Of a stretch of 64,000 nucleotides of DNA, positions 8,064 through 15,611 are shown piece by piece. The notes under the pieces are model-generated. The model worked only from the letters and a program-made list of their open reading frames with translations. It was not told the DNA's origin and did no database searches. A program made the position numbers and the translations under genes. The number at the start of each line of letters is the position of its first letter. The first letter of the stretch is position 1. Source of the DNA: an uncultured Aquimarina sp. (GTDB taxonomy: Bacteria > Bacteroidota > Bacteroidia > Flavobacteriales > Flavobacteriaceae); assembly GCA_947492105.1 (NCBI GenBank), contig CANLMN010000005.1, positions 124,001 to 188,000 of the forward strand. The letters are read 5' to 3'.

Positions 8064-11000
8064 ATGAAAATGTTTTATCGTTTTTTTTCCTCGTCCAAAA
8101 TTGCTGTTCTACTGCTATTTATTTATGGAATGGCGATGGCTATAGCAACCTTTATAGAGAATGATTTTGGTACAGCAACAGCCTGGAAAGTAATCTATAA
8201 CGCCTGGTGGTTCGAGATGTTAATGGTAGGACTAGGGCTTTCTTTTCTACTCAATATTTTTAAATATAAATTAATGCGAAAAGAAAAATGGCCCTTACTA
8301 CTATTCCATATCGCGTTTATAATAATCCTCTTAGGTGCTGGGGTTACACGATACCTCTCATATGGTGGCATTATGCGAGTACGAGAAGGTGCAACTTCGG
8401 ACACCATTATATCCGATACTAATTTCCTGACTGCCAAAATCTCAGATAATGATAACACACGGATAATTCAACAACAACTAGAATTCTCCCCTCTTAGTAA
8501 CAATGATTTTACATTGCACACGGATATAAATGGCACCGCCGTAAAGATTGCCTACAACAATTTTATTGCCGATGCGATCCCTCAAGTAAGAGAAGATGCT
8601 CCCGATGGAAAACCCATGATCGAAATGGTCGTGACCAACGGAAAAGGACGTCAAAATGTATTTTTAGAAGACCAAGAAATCGAAGCTATTGGGGAACACC
8701 AACATTTAGTCGGTTTTAACAGCTCAAGAACTGATATTATTAATATCATTGAACTGAATGGAAAACTCTTCATCAAAACTCCTAGAGAATTAGGCAATTT
8801 TGTTATGGCTACGCAGTCGGCAAGCACAATAAAAAAAGACAGCTTACACGAGCTACAATTGCGGACACTCTATAGAGATGGTGATGCTTCTTTTGTACCA
8901 ATGATCTACTATCCAAAAGGAGCATTAGAGTTGGTAAGCCTTGCTGACAAATCCAAAGACAATGATGAACTCAAGGATGACGCTCTCAAAGTTGATGTGA
9001 CCATTGGCAAAACGACTCAAACAGTTACTATTCTACATCGAAAAGGTTTTTTGCCTAGCGAACATAAAGCCTCCATTGCTGGAGTCAATATTTTGTTATC
9101 TTATGGAGCCGAAGCAATCAAAATTCCTTTTGCGATACAGTTGAAAGATTTTCAATTAGAACGTTATCCAGGCTCTACCAGTCCTTCTACCTATGCAAGT
9201 GAAATCGTGGTGTTGGATAAAAACAAAAACACCAAAATTCCTTTTCGAATTTTTATGAATAATGTCTTGGACTATGGGGGGTATCGTTTTTTTCAGGCGA
9301 GTTACGATACTGATGAACAAGGCACCGTATTGGCAGTTAATCATGATGTTTTGGGCACAATGATTACCTATTTGGGATATTTACTCATGGGAATTGGCAT
9401 GTTTTTTACTCTTTTTGGCAAGAAATCACGTTTTGCAATGATCAACAACAAGCTCAAGAAGCTAAAAACCCAGACAGCCTTATCCATTATCATAGGTCTT
9501 TTTTTGTGTACCACACCCTCATTTTCGCAATCGCTGAGTTCGATTGGAGTGGAAAACACACCTATAGCACAACAACGGATAGACTCAAGACATTCTGAAC
9601 TATTTGGGCGCTTGTTAGTACAAGATCTGGACGGAAGAATAAAACCTATAAACACCCTAGCATCCGAATTCTTGAGAAAACTCTCCAGAAAACCTTATTA
9701 CAAACTGGAACAAGATGGCAAAATCACGGAATTAGATGCTAACCAAGCATTTCTGGCTATGCATATAGCTCCTAATATTTGGCAAAAGATTCCCCTCATT
9801 AAAGTAGATCTCAAAAAAGGCGGAGCATTATACGGTAATCTGCCAATTAGTGAAAATGGACTGGTGCCCTTTTCTGGTTTTTTGGATAAAGACGACGCCT
9901 ATTTACTGTCAGAAGCGGTAGAAAACGCGAATAAGAAAAAACCTGCAGAACAATCCGAATTTGACAAGGAGGTCATCAAAGTAGATGAACGCTTTAATAT
10001 TTTGTATAATGTATTTTCTGGAAATTATTTAAAGATATTCCCCAATAGTAACGACGCAAATAATACTTGGCATAGTTATACGCACGATTTCAAAGATTTT
10101 CCTCCTGAGGATGCACGTTTCGCCAAAGGCATTATTCCCAAATATTTTACTGCACTACTCAAAAGGGATTATGAAAGTGCCCATGAAAGCTTGATCTATA
10201 TTCAAAAATTTCAGGAAATTTTGGGTAAGGAAATTATTCCCAGTGATCAAAGAATTGCTGCAGAGTTATGGTACAATGAATTGAATGTCAACTTTTGGTT
10301 ATTCCAGTTATTTTTTGTGCTTGGCTTCGTGTTACTCCTACTCTCTATTATCAAAATATTCCGACAGGGAAAAGCGATCGAATGGTTTTGGAATAGTAGT
10401 ATTATCATAACACTTATCAGTTTCTTGATTTTTACGGGAAATATCATTTTGCGCTGGTACATCGCAAAACATCCTCCTTGGAGTAATGGTTACGAAATGT
10501 TGGTTTTTGTAGCATGGGTCTTAGTTCTTTGCGGTCTTATTACATATAAAAAATCAGATTTTTCTTTACCCCTAGCTACATTATTTTCTGGAGCTTTGTT
10601 GTTTGTTAGTTATTTGGACTGGCTTAGTCCCGAAATCACCAATTTGATGCCCGTACTCAAATCTTTTTGGCTCAAGGTCCATGTAGCGACCATTGTGAGT
10701 AGTTACGCACCTTTGGCGCTATCAGCGATATTAGGCTTCATGGCATTACTTCTTGTCATTTTCAAAACAAAAAAAACAGCTCCAGTTATAGATATCCGCA
10801 TAAGAGAGCTTACATATATCAATGAGATTGCAATGACAATTGGACTGTTTGTATTGGCCGTAGGCACTTTTTTGGGTGGTGTCTGGGCGAATGAATCTTG
10901 GGGTCGCTACTGGGCATGGGATCCCAAAGAGACCTGGGCTTTGATCAGCATCATTGTGTATGCTATAGTGTTACACTTTCGACTCATTCCAAAATTAAAT

Positions 11001-11243
11001 AATCGTTTAACCCTAAATATTGCAAGCGTATTTGCATTTGGCACCATTATAATGACTTCTTTTGGGGTTAATTATTACTTATCAGGACTACATAGCTATG
11101 CTGCTGGAGATGCCCTCCCAGTACCCAAATTTATCTATATACTGGTAGCTATTGTTATACTAACGTCTGTGCTGGCTTATCATATGGACAAACGTTTTAG
11201 GGGGAAATTTGATCCTTTTTTTAGGAAAAAGAAAAAGCTATGA
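8064..11243 (+). CDS. Fused cytochrome c biogenesis protein (ResB-CcsA, system II haem lyase)
   Basis: A protein of about 1059 residues that moves haem out and attaches it to apocytochromes. The N-terminal half is ResB/Ccs1-like (helices near the start, a large periplasmic domain, then YLGYLLMGIGMFF). The C-terminal half is CcsA-like with several helices and the tryptophan-rich WWD motif WGRYWAWDPKETW near residue 945. ATG at 8064 is chosen over an upstream in-frame TTG at 8028 because residues from 8064 lead straight into the first helix. Placement 90 bases after nrfA suggests it matures NrfH and NrfA, including the unusual CWTCK site. Confidence 0.92.
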   Translation: MKMFYRFFSSSKIAVLLLFIYGMAMAIATFIENDFGTATAWKVIYNAWWFEMLMVGLGLSFLLNIFKYKLMRKEKWPLLLFHIAFIIILLGAGVTRYLSYGGIMRVREGATSDTIISDTNFLTAKISDNDNTRIIQQQLEFSPLSNNDFTLHTDINGTAVKIAYNNFIADAIPQVREDAPDGKPMIEMVVTNGKGRQNVFLEDQEIEAIGEHQHLVGFNSSRTDIINIIELNGKLFIKTPRELGNFVMATQSASTIKKDSLHELQLRTLYRDGDASFVPMIYYPKGALELVSLADKSKDNDELKDDALKVDVTIGKTTQTVTILHRKGFLPSEHKASIAGVNILLSYGAEAIKIPFAIQLKDFQLERYPGSTSPSTYASEIVVLDKNKNTKIPFRIFMNNVLDYGGYRFFQASYDTDEQGTVLAVNHDVLGTMITYLGYLLMGIGMFFTLFGKKSRFAMINNKLKKLKTQTALSIIIGLFLCTTPSFSQSLSSIGVENTPIAQQRIDSRHSELFGRLLVQDLDGRIKPINTLASEFLRKLSRKPYYKLEQDGKITELDANQAFLAMHIAPNIWQKIPLIKVDLKKGGALYGNLPISENGLVPFSGFLDKDDAYLLSEAVENANKKKPAEQSEFDKEVIKVDERFNILYNVFSGNYLKIFPNSNDANNTWHSYTHDFKDFPPEDARFAKGIIPKYFTALLKRDYESAHESLIYIQKFQEILGKEIIPSDQRIAAELWYNELNVNFWLFQLFFVLGFVLLLLSIIKIFRQGKAIEWFWNSSIIITLISFLIFTGNIILRWYIAKHPPWSNGYEMLVFVAWVLVLCGLITYKKSDFSLPLATLFSGALLFVSYLDWLSPEITNLMPVLKSFWLKVHVATIVSSYAPLALSAILGFMALLLVIFKTKKTAPVIDIRIRELTYINEIAMTIGLFVLAVGTFLGGVWANESWGRYWAWDPKETWALISIIVYAIVLHFRLIPKLNNRLTLNIASVFAFGTIIMTSFGVNYYLSGLHSYAAGDALPVPKFIYILVAIVILTSVLAYHMDKRFRGKFDPFFRKKKKL

Positions 11244-11283
11244 TGAATTCCTTATTACCCCCTCCTTCTCTCTCCTTAATCAG

Positions 11284-11411
11284 ACCAATATAAATATAAG
11301 TACGCAGTGCGGCATATCGACTTGTTTTTTTATATCTAAATACCTTGCCCCTATATTCCGGAAAAATAAAGCTATGCTATAGCATCACCGTTTTTATAAA
11401 AAAATGGTTTT
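11284..11411. repeat. Family B repeat, degenerate copy
   Basis: The stretch keeps the B landmarks GGCATATCGACTTG, TATCTAAATACCTTG and GCTATGCTATAGCATCA, but the right end is decayed. It lies directly before an A element, so the spacer 11244-11571 is almost wholly repeat. Confidence 0.6.
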
Positions 11412-11573
11412 ATCCCATTAAAAAATAATTATAGGCTAATACTTAGCGCCTTTTTCTACTATTTTTTCATAAGATAATTAAACCGTAACCACGACTATAC
11501 TTAAATTTTATAGTTCAAACTAGCAAAAAATAGTTCAATTATTCTGACCTACAATTAGATTTTAACTGATATT
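11412..11573. repeat. Family A palindromic repeat touching a stop codon
   Basis: The element runs from CCCATTAAAAAATAATTATA through TTTTATAGTTCAAACTAGC to TTTTAACTGATAT. Its right end overlaps the stop codon (11572-11574) of the leftward gene that follows. Confidence 0.7.
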
Positions 11574-11862
11574 ATATCTCTAAATTGGCATTATTACTCA
11601 TCAAAGGTCGTTTGCTTTTGGTGATTTTGACACGGGGATCTTGTATAATTGGGTAGCCTTTTTTTTGTAATACGATTCGCGCACCTTCCAGAGCATTATG
11701 CGACCAATAGACGAATGAAATACGCCTTCTTTCTAAACACACCTTTACTTCTGAAATTCCATCCAAGGGTTTGAGATATTCCAAAACCTTGTTCGCACAA
11801 TCATTAGAACAGATATTTTTTATTTTTAAATGTGTATTTATTCTCAAACGTTTGATCAACAC
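11572..11862 (-). CDS. HMA-like (heavy-metal-associated fold) small protein
   Basis: A 96-residue protein whose residues 10-78 read like a ferredoxin-fold HMA domain: strand, CSNDC loop (Cys18 and Cys22), helix ANKVLEYLKPLDGIS, strand EVKVCLERRRISFVYW, helix, and GYPI. Classical HMA domains carry CxxC; here the spacing is C-x3-C, so metal binding is uncertain. It is the last of three leftward genes after two Crp/Fnr regulators. An ATGACTTTTATCAT dyad lies 33 bases upstream of its start, suggesting its own promoter under Fnr-type control. A role in copper handling or sensing is only inferred. Confidence 0.65.
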   Translation of the reverse strand: MLIKRLRINTHLKIKNICSNDCANKVLEYLKPLDGISEVKVCLERRRISFVYWSHNALEGARIVLQKKGYPIIQDPRVKITKSKRPLMSNNANLEI

Positions 11863-11894
11863 ATCTAATTTAAAGATTCTACTGCATTAAAAAT

Positions 11895-11908
11895 ATGACT
11901 TTTATCAT
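11895..11908. promoter_or_regulatory. Fnr/Crp-like dyad upstream of the HMA-like gene
   Basis: ATGACTTTTATCAT is a near-perfect ATGAC-N4-GTCAT dyad 33 bases before the start codon at 11862. It is the same sequence type found before four other leftward genes in this block. Confidence 0.55.
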
Positions 11909-11993
11909 TCACTAATTTTTATAGTGGGTAGATCTAGCTTCTACAACTGCTCCGTATATCACTAAATCTCAACATAGTCTTTTTTACTTAATT

Positions 11994-12710
11994 CTAATTT
12001 CTATACCGTTTACCCTCTATGATTTGTTTTAGTCCCTCTTGACTTACAATAGCGATATCTTTTTTGACTATTTTGATTAATCCACGTTTTTTCATATCCG
12101 AAAGACTTCTAATACAGGTCTCCTTGACGGTACCAACGAGGCTTGCTAACTCCTCTCTAGAGAGTACCAGTTTGAGGTACCCTTCCTGATCTTCTCCGTG
12201 CTTTTCTTTTAAATAAATCAAAATCTCTGCAAGCCGTTGATGGGTCGATTTTTGGGAGCGATCCATGATAATTGTTTCAGCCTCTTTTAAGTCCGCAGTG
12301 AGGCGTTTGAGTACCTTTAAATTAAATTTATCATTTTTTTTGAGCGGTTCTAAAATTTTATTTTTTGGTATAAAACATACTTCCATATCATTCAGTGCTG
12401 TAGCCTCTATGTGTATAGGTTCTTCGGTTATAATGGAGCGCTTACCAATAACCTCACCTTTACCTGCAATTTTGATAATTTGATCAGTACCAGACTCACT
12501 CAATTTGGACAATTTGGTCGCTCCACTACGGATACAAAATACCCCATTGAGACGTTCTCCTTCTTTGAAAATAGTTTCTCCCTTTTTTACGAGTTTTGTA
12601 ACCTTTGCATTAGAGACTTCTTTGAGTTCTCGCTTATTCATCGCCTGTAGTGCGTTTATTTGGCGTACAATACAATGCTCACAATGCTCGCTAGAATTTT
12701 CTGTGTCCAT
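11994..12710 (-). CDS. Crp/Fnr family transcription regulator, Fnr-like with candidate Fe-S cysteines
   Basis: A 238-residue regulator with a cyclic-nucleotide-fold sensor (about 20-140), a dimer helix and a winged helix-turn-helix (about 165-225, LSREELASLVGTVKETCIRS). Cys10 and Cys13 form an N-terminal CxxC, and Cys112 in MEVCFIPK aligns by eye with the core cysteine of E. coli FNR; Cys59 (FCIRSG) is a fourth candidate. This suggests an oxygen- or NO-sensitive Fe-S cluster. The recognition helix keeps Glu and Arg (ETCIR), which in FNR and CRP contact a TGA core. It follows a second paralogue 87 bases upstream. It is a candidate reader of the ATGAC-N4-GTCAT sites. Confidence 0.88.
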   Translation of the reverse strand: MDTENSSEHCEHCIVRQINALQAMNKRELKEVSNAKVTKLVKKGETIFKEGERLNGVFCIRSGATKLSKLSESGTDQIIKIAGKGEVIGKRSIITEEPIHIEATALNDMEVCFIPKNKILEPLKKNDKFNLKVLKRLTADLKEAETIIMDRSQKSTHQRLAEILIYLKEKHGEDQEGYLKLVLSREELASLVGTVKETCIRSLSDMKKRGLIKIVKKDIAIVSQEGLKQIIEGKRYRN

Positions 12711-12758
12711 ACTTATGTAATTACGATTGTATAAAGGTAATTGTACTAAAAAATATGT

Positions 12759-12778
12759 AACCTATAAATTTATAGGTT
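12759..12778. promoter_or_regulatory. Perfect 20-base palindrome between the two Crp/Fnr genes
   Basis: AACCTATAAATTTATAGGTT is an exact palindrome in the 87-base gap. Read leftward it could be a weak hairpin after the 12798-13490 gene, or an operator before the 11994-12710 gene. It does not match the ATGAC-N4-GTCAT pattern. Confidence 0.45.
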
Positions 12779-12797
12779 TTGGAGGTTAGAAACCTTC

Positions 12798-13490
12798 TTA
12801 ATGCCTATCTCCAATCATTTCACTTAAGGCTATCGTATTCACCAGCTTGATTTTACGTTTTTCAGAAATAATATGTTTTTTTTCTTTAAAAGAAGTTAAT
12901 AAGGCAATGATATATTCTGAAGTAGTACCCAAAATATTCGCCATGTCGCTACGTGTGAGTGACACCTTGAGCCAGCCATTGCCATCTATGCCAAATTTTT
13001 TGGATAAATAAAGAAGTAATCCAGCAAGTCGTTTTTTCATGCTCCGATTATTTTTGTAGAAGTTAACTTTTTCCACATCATCAATGGTATCTGTTATAAA
13101 TCCATTCAAAACATCTAAACAAAATGCATTGTTGTTTTGGATATTCTCTAAAACAAGCTTTTGAGGCATACAACATAGCGTAGTGGCAGTTACAGCAGTT
13201 GCGGTTACTAGAGCTCCTTTTTGAGAGATCACAGACCGTCTCCCCATCAGTTCACCTTCTCCAAGAAGATTAATGATCTGTTCATCTTCTTTTTTATTGG
13301 TTTTGGAAAATTTACACGCTCCTTCTCGAATACAAAATAATTCTTGTAGTTGTTCATCCTCAAAAAAAATGGTTTCACCTTTTTTGAATTGCAAGGGAGT
13401 ACTACTCTTTTGAAGCCTATCCAATGCTTCTGGAGTTAAACTTTTTAGAAAATTCAGTTGCTTTGCTTTGCAGTTATCACAGCTATCCAT
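12798..13490 (-). CDS. Crp/Fnr family transcription regulator, second paralogue
   Basis: A 230-residue relative of the neighbouring regulator, with the same layout: sensor barrel (about 15-135), dimer helix, and winged helix-turn-helix (about 160-215, LTRSDMANILGTTSEYIIAL). Candidate ligand cysteines are Cys4 and Cys7 (SCDNC), Cys53 and Cys59, and Cys106/107 (TLCCMP). The recognition helix reads SEYIIAL, so the arginine kept in its paralogue is absent, and its target may differ. A dyad ATGATTTTTATCAC lies 51 bases before the start, so it is probably controlled by one of the pair. Confidence 0.87.
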   Translation of the reverse strand: MDSCDNCKAKQLNFLKSLTPEALDRLQKSSTPLQFKKGETIFFEDEQLQELFCIREGACKFSKTNKKEDEQIINLLGEGELMGRRSVISQKGALVTATAVTATTLCCMPQKLVLENIQNNNAFCLDVLNGFITDTIDDVEKVNFYKNNRSMKKRLAGLLLYLSKKFGIDGNGWLKVSLTRSDMANILGTTSEYIIALLTSFKEKKHIISEKRKIKLVNTIALSEMIGDRH

Positions 13491-13540
13491 AGTCGATATT
13501 TTTACTACAGTAAAGATACTGCTGAACCTTTGTAAAAAAG

Positions 13541-13554
13541 ATGATTTTTATCAC
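13541..13554. promoter_or_regulatory. Fnr/Crp-like dyad upstream of the second Crp/Fnr gene
   Basis: ATGATTTTTATCAC lies 51 bases before the start codon at 13490. It shares the ATGAY-N4-RTCA pattern with the sites at 11895, 19264, 20204 and 23530, and suggests auto- or cross-regulation of the regulator pair. Confidence 0.5.
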
Positions 13555-13643
13555 TCTCTATGACAGTAACCCACCACACTCAACATCCTTATAACTTAAA
13601 TATTAAAACCTATTCCTTAAAACATCAATAGCAAAAAACAAAT

Positions 13644-13851
13644 AAATCCCTATAATTGATATCCTATGAATCCTGCCGTATAACATGTAATTGCAGGTCA
13701 AAATACTTTAAAATATTTATCGCTAATTTGAGCTACAAAATTCAAACATCGTACATGACTATGACTTCATTTTATAGTACATAAATAGTAGACAAAGAAG
13801 CGAATTAATCGTCTTAAATTATTTTCTAAATAGTATCAATTATAGGGATTT
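13644..13851. repeat. Family A repeat with an extended outer stem
   Basis: The A-like body runs 13680-13836 (ATAACATGTAATTGCAGGTC to TTCTAAATAGTAT). Outside it, AAATCCCTATAATTGAT (13644-13660) is exactly inverted at 13835-13851, adding a 17-base stem around the element. It fills most of the spacer 13555-13895. Confidence 0.65.
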
Positions 13852-13895
13852 CTAATCTGACAATCAAAGCATCCTCAAATAATGCATCTTACTCA

Positions 13896-15515
13896 TTAAA
13901 TATGATCCAAAATTTGGTGCGCATCAATCAGCGGACCGCCATGCAAAATTTCATCATTTGCCTGATTCACAAACTTATCAAAATTTATATGGAATGAATG
14001 CGCCAACTGAATTGCCTTACTAATATATACCCCTTTTTGCAACCAAGTATTCATAGGATCCAACATTTCCGTTGGGACATTTGGCACATATTTTGGCATA
14101 TGCAATCCAAAAATCGGATGTTCTTGAAATTCTACATGCTCCAACGCTCCTTGCATAGCAGCACTAATCATCGCTCTAGTGTATTTCAACTTGATACGTG
14201 ATCCTACTCCATAAGGACCTCCAGACCAACCGGTATTGATCAACCAAACATTTACTCCAGTTTCTTTCATTTTTGTACTCAACATTTCGGCATATACTGT
14301 CGGGTGTAATGGCATGAAAGGCTCTCCAAAACAAGCAGAAAAAGAAGGAACGGGTTCAGTAATTCCAGCCTCGGTACCTGCTACTTTTGCTGTATATCCA
14401 GAAATAAAGTGATAAGCAGCTTGTCCCGGAGTCAGTTTAGAGATTGGAGGTAGTACTCCAAATGCATCACAGGTAAGGAAAAAGATATTTTTTGGATTCC
14501 CAGCATAGGAGGGTACTTGGATTTTTTCGATATGCTCGATAGGATAGCTAACTCGCGTATTTTGCGTGATAGTACTATTTTCAAAATCAATTTCTTTTGT
14601 CCCCTCTCTGTACACTACATTTTCTAACAGTGCGCCTCGTTTGATTGCTCTATAAATCTCTGGTTCTTTCTCTTCGCTCAAATCAATTACCTTTGCATAG
14701 CAACCACCTTCAAAATTAAAAATAGTATTCTCTGGTGTCCAACCATGCTCATCATCTCCGATAAGCTTACGGTTAGGGTCAGCCGATAATGTAGTCTTTC
14801 CAGTACCAGATAATCCGAAGAAAATAGCTGTCTCACCGTCTTCTCCAACATTAGCGGAGCAGTGCATCGGAAGTACATTTTTTTCTACTGGTAGTATTAG
14901 ATTTAATGCAGAGAAGATCCCTTTTTTCATTTCACCTGTATATGCAGAGCCTCCTACAAGTGCCACTTTTCTTGTAAAATCTAGTATAGAAAAATTCCCT
15001 TGACGTATACCAAAAGCTTCTGGATTTGGTGCTTCATAACCTGGAGCACACAGCACCAACCATTCTTCTTCAAAATCTGCTAATTCCTCTTTTGTTAATC
15101 GAAGAAACATATTTTTGATAAAAAAGTTTGACCATGGATATTCAGTAACCGTACGCACATTCATTCTATATTTTGGATCCGCACATACTGCAGCATCTCT
15201 TACATAAACCTCCTTTCCAGAAAGATAGCTAACCACCTCATCATACAGTTTATTGAAGTTCTCTGAGGAAATAGGTTTATTGGTACGTCCCCACCATACT
15301 TTGTCTTTGGTATAGTCATCTTTTACCAAAAAACGATCTTTTGGCGAACGTCCAGTAAATTTTCCGGTACCAATATTCAGGGTACCATTAGCAGTTTCTG
15401 TCCCCATACCCATTTCAATTGTACGCTGTTGTAAGAGTTCTGGATCAAGATTCCAATGCGCTTTTTTTACATCCAAACCATACTGTTTGAGATCTTTGTT
15501 TTTTGTTGTTACCAT
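13896..15515 (-). CDS. pckA: Phosphoenolpyruvate carboxykinase (ATP)
   Basis: A 539-residue enzyme that interconverts oxaloacetate and PEP with ATP/ADP, in gluconeogenesis or, in the reverse direction, fermentative CO2 fixation. The P-loop GLSGTGKTTLSADPNRKLIG (near residue 235), the metal-binding DDEHGW, FEGGCYAK and the N-terminal GRSPKDRF are all present. Length is normal for the ATP-dependent form. It ends a leftward run of two Usp genes, an SLC13 carrier and pckA with gaps of 36, 64 and 96 bases, so a shared transcript from an Fnr-like promoter near 19264 is possible. Confidence 0.96.
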   Translation of the reverse strand: MVTTKNKDLKQYGLDVKKAHWNLDPELLQQRTIEMGMGTETANGTLNIGTGKFTGRSPKDRFLVKDDYTKDKVWWGRTNKPISSENFNKLYDEVVSYLSGKEVYVRDAAVCADPKYRMNVRTVTEYPWSNFFIKNMFLRLTKEELADFEEEWLVLCAPGYEAPNPEAFGIRQGNFSILDFTRKVALVGGSAYTGEMKKGIFSALNLILPVEKNVLPMHCSANVGEDGETAIFFGLSGTGKTTLSADPNRKLIGDDEHGWTPENTIFNFEGGCYAKVIDLSEEKEPEIYRAIKRGALLENVVYREGTKEIDFENSTITQNTRVSYPIEHIEKIQVPSYAGNPKNIFFLTCDAFGVLPPISKLTPGQAAYHFISGYTAKVAGTEAGITEPVPSFSACFGEPFMPLHPTVYAEMLSTKMKETGVNVWLINTGWSGGPYGVGSRIKLKYTRAMISAAMQGALEHVEFQEHPIFGLHMPKYVPNVPTEMLDPMNTWLQKGVYISKAIQLAHSFHINFDKFVNQANDEILHGGPLIDAHQILDHI

Positions 15516-15611
15516 TGTTAAAAGATTTTAGAGTTAGTAATTTAAGAGTATTATAAAGGTGATCGGACTATCGTAGAATTACACCATAAAAAATCTATGT
15601 CCTACTACAAA

